Part shown: one piece after another, positions 46,183 to 57,800 of the stretch | How positions within the stretch are numbered: the first letter of the stretch is position 1 | How the letters are laid out: each line of letters begins with the position of its first letter | Source of the DNA: Rhynchonema sp. JSB1_4 | Taxonomy: Eukaryota; Nematoda; Chromadorea; Monhysterida; Xyalidae | Direction of reading: 5' to 3' | Assembly: GCA_030248065.1 (NCBI GenBank) | Contig: JASAMV010009038.1 | Location: forward strand, 1 to 64,000 | Length of the DNA stretch: 64,000 bases | Notes under the pieces: generated by a model | What the model saw: only the letters and a program-made list of their open reading frames with translations | Told to the model about the DNA's origin: nothing | Databases searched by the model: none | Program-made: the position numbers and the translations under genes

Positions 46183-47092
46183 TTTTTCTGTGAATTTTTC
46201 AGGTTTCTATTTTATTGAAAATTAAAATTGTAGGTTCGGTTTTTTTATGTGATTTATGGGGCCTTATCAACCAGGGTTGCACTTGCGTCCTTATACTTTA
46301 CATATCCAATTTTCCAAGAATATAGCACGCTAATATTGATTGATGTTCGGTCCGTTAAGTCTTCTTTTGTCTAAATACCAGCTCCTCTGACCGTTTGCTT
46401 CATCATTATTTTATTCCATCATATTTTGCCACCGTAACTTCACATTCATGGAAAATTACTGTGTGTATCTAGCAAGACGAATAGAACCAGTTTTTAAAAT
46501 ACGGTTTACGTTGCGCGCACACGCTGATATGCAGACTGGTTAAAATAACCATGGTAAGTTTTCAATAAACTACTTTAACCTGAAAAGCGCATGTTTTTAG
46601 TGGTGCAGCAGCCTCGTTCAATGCGCAACGTTCCAATTCGGTCACGAAGCACCACTTGACCAAACATAAATGCCACGCCCAAAATATTCTCTGCGCTTGC
46701 TTGAAATGGAGTTTTACAGTAACGCCAGAGAGCATTGGTTTAGCTTCCGTCTGTAAAAATTCCATAACTGTTTCGGGGTTCATGGTTAACGTAATTTCGT
46801 ATTTCCTCACCGTCTGACACATGAAACAAAAACCTATGATTTACAGATTACCAGCACAACGCGCTCAGTAGCAACTCCTACTTTTCAAATGATTGACTTA
46901 TCACCTGTCTATACGCTATTGTAAGATTGGAAGTATATGTAATCACCTAATGTACGCGTCTATGTTAGTCAACATGCCCACTCAATTGATCCACTATGTT
47001 TATTGAAGCCACTTGCTTGTAATGTTCGGTTAACAGTTGTGCAGCCCAAACGCCACCGAACTGAAACTCGCTCAAACAGTAACATCAAAAAA
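46183..47092. other. Intergenic, no confident gene
   Basis: Contains a minus-strand open frame of 86 codons (46822-46562) with ordinary composition but no domain, no homologous motif and no splice partner. Otherwise no repeat or RNA gene seen. Confidence 0.4.
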
Positions 47093-48715
47093 ATGGCAGC
47101 TGACTTTGGTCTAAAGCTGTTTATGCTGCTTATCGCGTGCTTGGCGCTTGTGGATGCACACAGACAGCATCATCGTAACCATGGACATCATCACAACAGG
47201 CGGCACCACAATGCGGATGATACTGAAGGTTTGGATCGAACACTCTTTGTCGAAAACCTGTGTGTCTGTTTCACCTTTTGGTTGCTGATGCTGGTGCACC
47301 ACCGCCAAACTCCGAGAAAAGGGGGCGCTGTACTGTTTCTATATGATGTCAAGTAAACGTTTGGAAGTTATTTTTAACCTTATTTCTTCTTTTCAGAAGA
47401 TCCATGCTATGACCCGAATACAGTGCGTATTTCATGCAGTAAACTGCCCAAGGACTATTGCTTACCCACCTGCAACCCAAATGTGACCCATTGTGACTGG
47501 CACTGCCACAGTGACTTCATCAAACATGCCTGTATCTGCAAGGAGGGATATGTGAGATTGAATGACCATCGGTGTTCGGAGAAGAAGAATTGCGGTATGG
47601 TATTTGTTGTTGAGGGGGGTTCTTTATGGCCATCCTGACCCCATAATTGTGTTGGTGCGCTTAGTTTAGACAGATGAGTGACGCACCAGGTTATCATCAG
47701 GGCGAATGCGCCAGATGGGCATGTGATGAGTTCAGCCCAAAACACGCATGTGCTTGTTTTGTGAAACCAAACTCATCAAAAAAGTAAACATTGCCAATTT
47801 TTTGAAATATAATTTCAGTTGCCTGTCGTCGTGAGACGGAACAGAAGAAGAATATAGATGGAACCATATCGACCTGGGAAAAGTACCCGAACTGTGATGG
47901 CGAGGGTGGGTTGCGATTTCCAGGAATCCATGATCCGAGTTTCGATTTTTGTGTGACACCAGCAGTTGTTATGCAAGTGCATCTGCCGTAATGTGCATAG
48001 GTCTGTACGAGCCACTGCAATGCCCGACCGTTAACGGCACCCAACCCGAGTGCTATTGTGCCGATACGAAGACCGGGGCATTTCGAACTGATTGGTTCCC
48101 GTATGAGGAGAAGGAAAAGCATGATTGCAGTCCAGGTGCAGTTACCACCGTTTTAACGAGTTACGGACGTTTGTTAAAGCACTGACGATGACCTGACACA
48201 CTACCATCGACAATTCAGCCGGGCGGTGCACCAGGACTTCGTCAGTGTTATAGGAGCACCAGTCATTTACGTGGTCCTAGAACACGGCAAGAAAAGACAC
48301 TGCTCGCAACAGGTGCGGTGTTCAAGCACACCACGTGCGCCCAAAAACGACTGGATGCAATGAACGACTATCGAGACACGCTGCTGGAACACCCGTCCGT
48401 CCAGGATTTTGTGCCATTTGAACCCGAATGCGACGCTAACGGTTAATAATGTTCCGCGTTGGTTTTTTTTATCATTTTTCCTCAAGAATCTACCAAATCT
48501 GCGCTTGAGTTTCAGGCAATTTCGTGACCAAACAATGTTACTGCCATCCGTTGGCGTATCCGCCCTGCACATGTCACTGTGTCGACCCAACCACTGGTAA
48601 AATGTTGAAAAAACTAAACAATGATTGTGAACATTTGACAAATCATGAAGAAATTGTCGAATGCCATGAGGTCCAATCATCAATGCCCTATGATCCGGCG
48701 CATAAGTGGTGCTAA
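47093..48715 (+). CDS. Secreted TIL plus two thyroglobulin type-1 domain protein (protease-inhibitor type)
   Basis: Six exons, 320 residues: 47093-47228, 47397-47594, 47819-47905, 48001-48135, 48235-48441, 48516-48715; phase is 1 at every junction. Starts with a signal peptide (KLFMLLIACLALVDA), then a His-rich stretch (HRQHHRNHGHHHNRRHH). Exon 2 is a 10-Cys trypsin-inhibitor-like domain (SCSKLPKDYCLPTC, CICKEGYVRLNDHRC). Exons 3-4 form one thyroglobulin type-1 domain (KYPNCDGEGLYEPLQC, ECYCADTKTG). Exons 5-6 form a second (FVPFEPECDANGNFVTKQC, CHCVDPTTGK). TIL and TY domains commonly inhibit serine or cysteine/aspartic proteases; targets unknown. Exons 4 and 5 use less standard acceptors (GCATAG at 48000, CACCAG at 48234) chosen to keep frame. 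An upstream in-frame ATG at 47003 would bury the signal peptide. Confidence 0.85.
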
Positions 48716-50286
48716 GAAACATAAAGCGTTATACTGTCTGGGTGTGTGGCTTTTTTCAGATGGTATGCATACTGTACTTCCTGGGACTTTTTTCGCGACT
48801 TTGGCTGTTCCAACATACACCCTTTAGTTGACTAAAAGACAGGTATATCCTGTTTTGGTTCTTTCCGCTTTACTGTCAGAATTCTATATTTGGGTCTTGA
48901 GGAACTTCCTTCCCATTACTGGATGTGTTTGATTTCCGATAAAAACGCTCTCGTGCTGATAATATCTGCCTCAGGCTAGATATCCTGTCGGGCCGAGTGA
49001 ACTTATAGATTGGTCAAGATAATGAACTTTGAAAAGGCGCATCACTGATAACAAAGCCTGTCAAACATAATACAAGTGTGTCGAGACTGGAAAGTTTCGA
49101 ATATGAGCCCCTGAGAATTTTATTCGGTTGATGCATTGAGAATATTGACAATATCAAATTATTTCAAAAATACTCCAAGGCCTTTATTTGAAAAATTTCC
49201 AATTAAAAATCCCCCTGTGGTCTTCTTCCGAAATTTGCTCCAACAGCCGATCTAAACCTTGCCTGAAATGCTTACCGCAGTGGACGCTTGTAATGCATTG
49301 TTCACAGAGTGCACAATTTGTGTATTCAATGCGTTCATACGACTGTTGTTTTCCAACGGACACCGTTGTCATCGCGTGTTAAATAAAGCTATGCACAGCA
49401 AGCACAATTTTTTAGGCTGCCTTCACAATGCATGCGAGTAATCCAAGTAATCCAAATCTTTAATCCAAATAAAAGCCCAAAGGTTTTATTCGGAAATTTT
49501 CAGGTACCATGCGGCTATGTGTCCATAAGTACAGCGGATACTGAAAGCATACATCAGCCCAGGTTTGTGAGTCAAGAGACCAGAGTCCGGAGAATCAATT
49601 ACGAGATACGAAATCTAGAAACAGCTCGCCGCTGACGTCTTGTTTACGCCCGGAATTAGCGGTGACGTCGGCTTATGTATGTACAGCTTCATTTGAATTT
49701 TTTGGTTTGTCAATTTTCTTCAGGTTCCTGGGCACATCTAGTACCCACATCGTGTGCTTGGTCTCCAAGTGCATATACATAACCGGAGCTGAAACTTTTT
49801 ATGAAAGAACCGAAAGTTTTGCGCAGCGCCGCTTTCTGCAGCTAACGAAGTTTTGTCGAAAACCGAGCCAACCCAGGCGCCATTCTATGGGGTATTTTCA
49901 AATGTCTTTGCGTTGGCGTGCGGACTTTTGCGTGTTTTCAGTTTGAGCCCAGGAAACAATCTTCATGTGGGAAAAAAGCGAAATCACGTGGCTGTCGCTG
50001 AAAACTTTCGTATTCGGTCAACAAGTGTTTGCTGAAGGTTTGAAGCAGTTGTTTACATTTTCAGGGCATGTTGTGAATTTCAGCTTCAAAATTCGTCGTC
50101 AACCATCACAAGCCCAGTGTAGGGGCTGTATGCATGGCTAGTGTGGTTGCTGACAGGTAATTTCCGGCCTTATTTCCTCAACTTCTGTGTTTTTCTCCTT
50201 CCGTGTTTCCCTTTTCTTTTCCTATCCTGTGCGCTGCTCTGTTTTTAATGAGTACAATTTGTCGACCAGCGCCTGTCTACTTTTCA
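48716..50286. other. No gene recognised in 1.6 kb
   Basis: Only short open frames without domains; no repeat arrays or matched inverted ends. The end of the stretch has a pyrimidine tract and TTTTCAG acceptor at 50287, 23 bases before the globin ATG. Confidence 0.45.
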
Positions 50287-50309
50287 GAACTTGAGAATCC
50301 AAAAGGAAC

Positions 50310-51830
50310 ATGGGCAATTTGCTGGCGAAAAAGCGCTCAACAGCAGTCGACGGCACACCTTCATCCACGGCGATAAAAATGCCAGATTCGGATGGGTCTT
50401 ATTGTGCCGAAAGCCGTGAATGCAGCAGCTTGACGCTGACGTCATCCGAAATCAATGAAATGCAGACGTATTTCAAGCTGTACAATGCAACGAGGACCAA
50501 AAAGGATAAGGCATTGTTTCAGGTCAGTTGCAATACTATGTAGATCCAAAATTGATGCTTCTATGTAGGTTCGGTTTACAGCGGTCACTCAATCATCACG
50601 CTATCGTTTTTGCAATTGCTAGACATTGTGTGTACCTACACATCAGTTAATATTTAACAGTCTCAGAGGACCCCTGACTCGCAGATCAGATAAGTTCCAA
50701 CAACTGCACAAGAGATTACAGTTTCGGAGCTAGTGTATAAAAGAATTAGGGCTTTTATGCAGTACGCAGTCCACTCTATTTATCTGGGTTCTTTATGGTG
50801 ACGTGATTATCAAACAGCATTTTCGACCACCGACCTGACGAGCGGTGCGTCTCTCCATCTCCACGTATGGGGAGGCTGGACTGTACCCCCATTCACCCAC
50901 TCACAGGAAGTGATGGACAGTTCGCCATCAGTCAGCAAGTTCTTCATCGGCATCAGCGAATTGACGGGCGATCGAACCTGTGAATCGATGCATTGCGTCA
51001 ATTTTGATGACGTCATGGTGTTCACAATCAGGAATCTCGCTAAACCCGACGTGCTGTCAAGCTTCTATCAGAAATTGGGCGCCAGGCACTCGGAGTTGAG
51101 GTTCGTTGGCAGCAAACATAATCGAACCATCCCCATCACGCTTGATGCCGATCTACTGTATGTAATTTTATTGTTGTTGCCACACTTTTTTGTGCTTTTG
51201 CAAGTTGAGTAAGGATGATCTTGCACATGAGATCAAAGACCGATTCAGACAAGTGCACTGGTGTTTGATAAGGTGGCCACTGCACGGCTCCGTGTCATTC
51301 CAAACATCACTGACACTGACATGTACCACATCCAAAGACACAGCATCAAAACACACAAACGATCCCACTCCAATTGTTCTTCAGGGAAGACGGCTTCTGC
51401 GTGTCTTTATGGGATGACATGGCCTGCCAGCTGGAATCGAAATTCTTCCCCGATCGGTGCACCAAACAGCAGCCACCCGAGCGGAAGTCAAAACAACCCA
51501 AATTCTTGCGCACCAAGTCCAAGTCTGAGGCGGAAATCGTTCGGTTGCGTGTCGTTTGGGTGAAAATTCTCTCATTCATGGTCCATCATCTCATATGCGG
51601 GTGAGTGTAAATTATGAAAATGACCTTTATCTTGGGGGAAATGAATGTGTCACTCAAGACTCAACCAGTCTTGTTGAGCATTATAACAGAAAAAGAACGG
51701 GAATCCAAACGCAAATGAGACGTTTTTTGACTCGATTTCCAGGTACAAATCACAGATCGCACGCGAACAGGCGCTGCTGAAACGTGTGAGTCGTGATTTT
51801 CAAATCGTGGCGGACGCTCAATTTCGATGA
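50310..51830 (+). CDS. Globin-like protein with N-terminal Met-Gly extension
   Basis: Exons 50310-50522, 50907-51157, an uncertain middle exon in 51158-51384 (candidate 51212-51264), 51385-51600 and 51743-51830. MGNLLAKK at the start fits an N-myristoylation signal, known for some nematode globins. LTSSEINEMQTYF with KALFQ|EVMDSSPSVSKFF resembles globin helices A-C. VMVFTIRNLAKPDVLSSFYQKLGARH resembles helices E-F, with the His of LGARH where the proximal heme ligand of neuroglobin-like proteins sits. FCVSLWDDMACQLESKFF resembles helix H. A charged tail follows (KSKSEAEIVRLR...). The distal position is not a clear His or Gln. Alternatives such as an ELMO-type PH domain fit less well. The G-helix exon is unresolved because no donor there is strong. 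Confidence 0.6.
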
Positions 51831-51921
51831 TGACCAAAAGTACCTATATGGTGTCCTGTGCAAATTGTACATAAATTGTCCGTAAAATAATACAACTTCG
51901 CTTACTTGGTGTATACATATA

Positions 51922-52630
51922 CAGTGCAGTGGTTAATAAAAAAATTTTTTATTCAAACCCCATTTTTTTAAAAAAAACAATTTTTTTAATTTAAAAAAAA
52001 ATTTTTTATTCCAGCCAAAAACTGCCAGAAACGAAAAAAATGAGCGCTAAAGCAAAAAATAGTGGCATTTTTCTTCCATAACGTGTGGTAAGTGCATATA
52101 AAGCACTCACGACACGAAAACAATACAAAACAATGGTCAATGAGTACCAACAGTAGTCAGGTACACACCCGTACACTTCTCCCACGTGGTGTGGGTGACT
52201 TGGTGTGGCTTTGTGACACTCAAGACGGTAAATTTGGATGAAACTATTGCCTCTTGGTACACGACCAATGCAAATATGTGACAAACAGTGTAAATATGGA
52301 GTGAATATCACACCGAATCACTGCTTTCGGGTCTGTTGCATGGATAAATGCATGCCCACCCAGTCACATGTACCTGTGTAATCATATGAGAGGCCATGTG
52401 AGTGTGTGCACTATGTCTAGATGCCACAAAACAACGATTATGGCACCCAATACACCCATGGTAGGGTCGGGTGATGTTAACAGTAGCAATTTTTATGCAA
52501 AAAATAGCACTTTTAGAGCAAAAAAATAGAGAAATTTTCGAATCTTGAAATAATAAAAAAAAATTTTTTTAACTTTTGGAACGAATTTTTTTTTAAATTT
52601 TTAAAAAAAAATTTTTTTTTTAAACCACTG
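51922..52630. mobile_element. AT-rich hAT-like element just 3' of the globin gene
   Basis: Left end CAGTGCAGTGGTTAATAAA, right end complement TTTTTTTTAAACCACTG, flanked by TACATATA on both sides (51914-51921, 52631-52638). Arms are A/T homopolymer-rich. Starts 92 bases after the globin stop codon, so it may affect the 3' UTR. No transposase. Confidence 0.83.
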
Positions 52631-52638
52631 TACATATA

Positions 52639-53780
52639 TACATAATTCAACTCAATCATGCCGCCTTTGTTCTATACATATACTGTAGTTCAATCGGGGA
52701 TCGCAGAATAAAAGTGAAGGTCTTCGGCAGTGTCTTAATACAAATGATCACGACAGCTTGAAAACCAAGCGCTTCTTTCAGCTTATCAAAATGCAAATTA
52801 GCAAGCAAACCTCATTGCAATAACCATTCAAGCACCATAATACGCTGTCTGGTGTCAAGTGTCGCTCTGTTTGCTTGCTCTCAATATGAGACGAGAAAGA
52901 GGAGGTGCTTTTCGGAATAAATTTAGGACTCCGCCCTTTGCATGCCTAGCTATTGTACCGTAATCCAAGCACATCGCCAGTCACACTGCACCTGAGCAAT
53001 ATGCCGATACAAAATACCCTGATCCACAAAGGAAACGGGCTCATCAAGTCTTGGTAGGCAATGGGTTGGTTCGAGAGCATTCGACGTTGTAGCCGTGTGA
53101 CCTTGTCACATCAGGCAACACAAATTCCGAAATTATTTTGCAACCATTCGTCTCATTTCAGCTAAAGGTCGCGCTCCAACTTGGTTTTAATAGCCCCAGC
53201 AGTTGATCCCGATGTGTACAGTCACTGTAACAGGTTTGCTTCTCAACCAAGCGTGCTCTAAAAGTCACCAAACTGTAGTGTTGTTGAGGATCAACCTTAG
53301 CTTGTCACGTAACCTGTTTATCTTTTGTGTCCTCCCAAATCGCTAATCTCCAAAACCATATAATGGGATTAGCTGCTGGGTGATGTATTTTTGGGGTTGA
53401 CTTTTGTGGTTTTGTAGGCTTTTGTTGAGGTTACAGAGAATCTGTAACCCAGCTTTGATTCGATCGAGGCTTTACTTTGTAGATAAAAGGTGCCAGAATG
53501 AATTACAGCGTGCCACGAAGCAACGGTCAATTCATGACAAATCATCTGGCTCGGACAGGTCGGTTTGGGCCTTGATGTTTCAGCGTGCCACAATTGTTGT
53601 ATGTAATAGCCATGATACACAAGAGACCCTCATTAAATTGTGATTTCAACAGTTATACAATGTTACACCCTTTTACCGGTCGTTCTCGGCTGTTTGCGTG
53701 GCCGAACGGTGCGCCAGATCATCGTCAGTGCAAATCCATGAAATGACCAAGTGACCCAAAAAACCTTGATCTCCATATTG
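52639..53780. other. No gene recognised in 1.1 kb
   Basis: Unique-looking sequence upstream of the homeobox gene with short open frames only. Earlier exons or the promoter of the homeobox gene may lie here. Confidence 0.4.
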
Positions 53781-53803
53781 CAGCCCCCCTTCCCCGTCAC
53801 AGC

Positions 53804-56554
53804 ATGCCCGCACCCCCACTGTCCATGGTCACGCATCCGTATATGCCCCAGCCGACACATACACATTGGATGCATCACATCATGCAACAACAACAACAAC
53901 AACAACAACAACAGTCGGCGAATAATCCTATTGCTTCACAACCACGGCAGCACACTTCCATGCAAAATGGTGTTGGAAATAGCAAACAGGTGCGTGTGCG
54001 TCACTTTATTATACCGTCTAGTGAAGTGACCCTCTTTGCTCGTTATAGTGAATGGAAGTTATGCCAACTTGTGCAATAGGTTGGCATGGTTCCGGTGCTG
54101 ACAACACTGAATGCCGGGAAGCGGTCACCGGCCAAAGGGTATTGTGATAACAGTGAGAGCAGTGATCTTTGGCACAAGGTATGCGTGAACTCCAGGGGTA
54201 AGCTGCCCTAACAGTGATTATTACACGCCATCACAGTTCTCACTGTTATCGCAATACTCTTTGGCCGCTCATGTCACTATGGATGGAGATGGCAGAATGC
54301 ACTGATACGGTGACCACTCGTGACGGCAGCTGACCAATAAGTGAAGAACATGATTGTTATGCCATGTGTGCGTTTCGATCTGCTCGTTTCAACACTTATG
54401 CACACATGCCAGTGCATCGTCAGTGCGATTCCATCACAATATCGGCCACAAACATGGCCCCACCTTCTATATTTGCACTTACTTTTTTCACGGTTGGGCA
54501 TAACGGGTGGCGGCGTGGTGTACAATTCGAATTGTGGCGAATCATAATCTTCACCGTCTTGCCTTATTCAATCCCACGCCATAAGAGCCCAATTCACATA
54601 TCCCAACTTCATTCAACAGGTCACACCCCCCACCACCACCGACCCCCCAATGTCCCTGCCCCCCGATGACCCCCTGGACGCACGTAAGGCCTCACGACGT
54701 CAACGCACTGCGTTCGACAATCGACAGCTGAGGATGTTGGAACGGGCATTCAAGCACAGTCAATACCCGGATGTCGGTGTGCGGGAACAGTTGGCGAACG
54801 ACACTCAGTTGCCGGAGGCTAGGATACAGGTAAGGTATCGACTGGGCAGAGTGTACTTCCCCCAGCCCCTCCACCAGTGTGCAGTGTTCAATTTTCGGAG
54901 TACAAACTTAGTTATTATCTTCTGTAGATTACATATACGCCAGCGGTCAAACTGTGCGGCTGATGTTTCAACCGTTAAATAATGGAACAAAACCCTGTAA
55001 GTATGCTATATGCTTGCTCTGCCACGCACATCAGGTTGCGTGCAATATTCCGCGTGCCTGTCTAACATTGTTCGTTTATTTGACGATTGAAACATCAGCC
55101 GTACGGTTTAACAACTGCCGTATAAACCTATGCACAGAATACCATAACTAATCTTGTATATACATCACACTACCATGGTACAAGTTACACACATTTATGT
55201 AGTGGAAGTACGTACTTTCTGACCACTTCATGGGGTGATGTTTCAGCTCACTTGTTGTTTTGTACAGTATGTGGTGATTGAAGTTCATGTTGCGGTGATC
55301 ATGCTTCTGGCATGGAGTGCACCGTAGTTTGAATCTGGGTTTTTTGTCATGATTTGCAACCAATGATGCTGGTGCGCCAGGTCATCGTCAGTGGGTCCAG
55401 AAGACGGTCGGGTAAAGTTCATCCACGAGCTTGAGCATGGGCATCGTCTGCCATTTTTGGCCACGGTAACATAATGGACATGCGTTCCATATTTTTAGCT
55501 GTTATTAGCCTAAAGTGCACACAGAAAAGCGCAACAGCAACCTGCGAGTATTACCGTAATCCATTGCATGTGGGACCCACGCACTCCTACACACTGTGAA
55601 GCAATGGTGACCCTGTAATAAGCCCATTGACAAAGTATATGGGTGCACCTGCCTGTTAAGTAAATAAACGACACACAATGCATACGGTATGTATGGTACT
55701 TCACATTTGGACAAGTCAAAAAGCCAGATTAATCATTTATTTACATAAAGCTTGTAATTCGGCTTGTTTCGCACGGCTACTTTGTACTGTACTGAAATGG
55801 TCGAACCTTGGTATTTTTTTATCGTTTACCCTTTATGGCCCTGTAGACGCGCGGCTTCTAAAGTGGGGATTAAGCTAAGCTTCATTTGCAAAGCACAAAG
55901 AAAAGGAAAGCCGCCATATTCCATTGTGAAGCTACCGCAATTTGCGCATCAACATCTAAATAAATAGATCTTGACTCGAAAGGCTAAACCGCACTTGACT
56001 TTTCGTCGCACTTCTTTGCCAAAAACATATTCCTTTATCTTATGGTGGACTGCATGCCTGCAGAAAAGTGGTCTAAGTGCCCAGAAACAAAGAGGTACCC
56101 GCAAATGAGTGCACTCAGACATCATGACATTAACAATCAGGGAGCCATGAAGAACAACAAACAGAAACACGAAACAGAAATTTCAGGTTTGGTTCAAGAA
56201 TCGACGTGCCAAATACCGAAAAAAGTTGCGAAACATTCCCTTGAACGATAACAGTGAGGGTGACGGTGAGTTACACAGTTACTCTGGAATGTGTTTAGAA
56301 CATTACGCAGGCTTTAGCAATGGAAAGTTCCCGGTTGTTAATGGACATCGTCATCACAAGTCGCGCTATAGGTACATATAGCTGGGTGATTGTTGCGTTC
56401 TTGAGTCGCGCTTGCTTGGTTCCCGTAGCTGGAGTTTTGCCCGAATTTTGCTCTTTGTCACATGGTCGCGCGTTTTGTGAATCACTGTCCATTTGTTTCA
56501 GAAGCCGCAGGCGCAGTGACACGGGAGGAAAATTGCGTTATCAGTAAGTTTTAG
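53804..56554 (+). CDS. K50 Paired-like homeobox transcription factor (Goosecoid/Otx-like)
   Basis: Exons 53804-53989, 54620-54829, 56187-56265, 56502-56554; first coding exon may extend upstream (acceptor at 53780) or be internal. Encodes a His/Met/Gln-rich N terminus with a run of 10 Gln, then a homeodomain: RRQRTAFDNRQLRMLERAF, YPDVGVREQLA, and RIQ|VWFKNRRAKYRKK. Lys at homeodomain position 50 (WFKNRR) sets bicoid-type TAATCC preference. YPDVGxREQLA is most like Goosecoid, the rest shared with Otx/Pitx, so orthology is open. The intron between positions 46 and 47 is typical of Paired-class genes. A stop TAG at 56552 is followed by AATAAA at 56586, supporting this 3' end; a strong GTAAGT at 56543 leaves room for an alternative terminal exon. 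Confidence 0.85.
53884..53913 (+). repeat. CAA microsatellite coding polyglutamine
   Basis: Nine to ten pure CAA codons in the first homeobox exon encode a Gln run, likely length-polymorphic. Confidence 0.9.
54129..54270. repeat. Inverted repeat in homeobox intron
   Basis: GGCCAAAGGGTATTGTGATA near 54129 pairs with TATCGCAATACTCTTTGGCC ending about 54264, with about 40-base arms and a 65-base loop. A decayed MITE or hairpin; flanks do not identify a superfamily. Confidence 0.7.
54900..55160. repeat. Inverted repeat (decayed MITE) in homeobox intron
   Basis: The arm containing GGCTGATGTTTCAA and TAGTTATTAT (about 54905-54980) pairs with TTGAAACATCAGCC and ATAACTA (about 55078-55152). Confidence 0.65.
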
Positions 56555-56875
56555 AAATTTCGACGTTTGAGCCAAAATTCAGTCTAATAAATAAAGAAAT
56601 CTTTGAATTATTTTATTAGTCTGTGTATGTACTCCATACCGCAAACACAGATGAGAGTATTCTTCAGCTTGGACGCCAGGCGGTTCACTGAGTTACTTCA
56701 CGAATCTGTTCCCGATCGCGAGTTCAACTGCAAAAAATGTTGATACAAAATGATAATCCTGTCAAGGAGACAATTTTCTTTCAACTTGTGCCAAACTTTT
56801 ATTTTCTCATATCATATTCCTGCGATATTACTTTATGCTTCCGAATCTCGCTTATTTGTCATTTGTTTGTTGTAG

Positions 56876-57049
56876 GTGACGAGCATAATTACGTCTGCCT
56901 CTGTGCTGTGTCATAAATTTTTTACCCAAGTTAATATTTCCTCTCGCTTTGTTATTATGGTTTGTTCCCGCTTTGCTGTATAGGTGACGAGCATAATTAC
57001 GTCTGCCTCTGTGCTGTGTCATAAATTTTTTACCCAAGTTAATATTTCC
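56876..57049 (+). repeat. Direct 67-base duplication
   Basis: GGTGACGAGCATAATTACGT... through TTAATATTTCC occurs at 56876-56942 and again at 56983-57049, essentially identical, with about 40 bases of spacer. Recent local duplication. Confidence 0.85.
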
Positions 57050-57589
57050 TAACAACCGCAACTTTTTTCGTAACAAGTGAAAAACCTGAAAAATTGTGGC
57101 GCTTGGTCATGAGACTAAAAATTCATTGAGCGAGCCCATGTGAAGTGACGTGTGCAATTTTGTGGTTGAAAGTAAAAGGTCGCTTTTTGCCAATGTTTCT
57201 AAAATTATATGACTGTTCACTGACAAAAAACGCACCCTTGTTACACTTTTTTTCATCCACAGTTTTCCCTGCAATTCATGTGTGATTACAGCAGCAGTTC
57301 CCAGATGTTCACTTCTTAATTTGATTGAAATTGATTTCGCCGTTTCTTTGCGGTTGTCACGTTTACGTATTGTACCTCCAGACGTAGGACAGACAGCGAG
57401 CGGGGTCCTGGACACCGTAGTTCCTGTCAAGACCTAGGGTCGAAAGCAAAATTGAAGTGACTGCCACGGATTTTCCCGTTCTCGCACTCCCCCTCTTCGG
57501 GTCTTCCCTTAAATACCCCCCACTCCACGCGGCCCATCACCACCAAACGGCACCTCTTCCTGCCACACACATTTTTTTCCCTAAACAAA

Positions 57590-57719
57590 CGGCAACTCAC
57601 TTTTTGTTTTTTTTTTTGGACCCACTTTATTTCTTTTTTCCCCGTTCTTCCTCTCCCTTTTTTTTTTTTTATTTTTTTTTTTTTTTTTTTTTTTCTTTTC
57701 TTTTTCTACATTTCTACTT

Positions 57720-57750
<31 letters not shown>

Positions 57751-57800
57751 TTCCCTCTTGTTTTTTTTATTTATATTATTATATAAACATTCCCACCACC
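57590..57800. repeat. T-rich low-complexity tract
   Basis: Long poly-T runs broken by C and A; any open frame here (Phe-rich) is an artefact of composition. Confidence 0.9.

Noticed and set aside
46562..46822. Minus-strand open frame of 86 codons downstream of the ECI paralog
   Set aside because: Plausible composition, but nothing supports expression or homology; left as unassigned.
50907..51600. ELMO-type PH domain reading of the 50.3 kb gene
   Set aside because: Only a loose match near FCVSLWDD; the LGARH and N-terminal helices fit a globin better.
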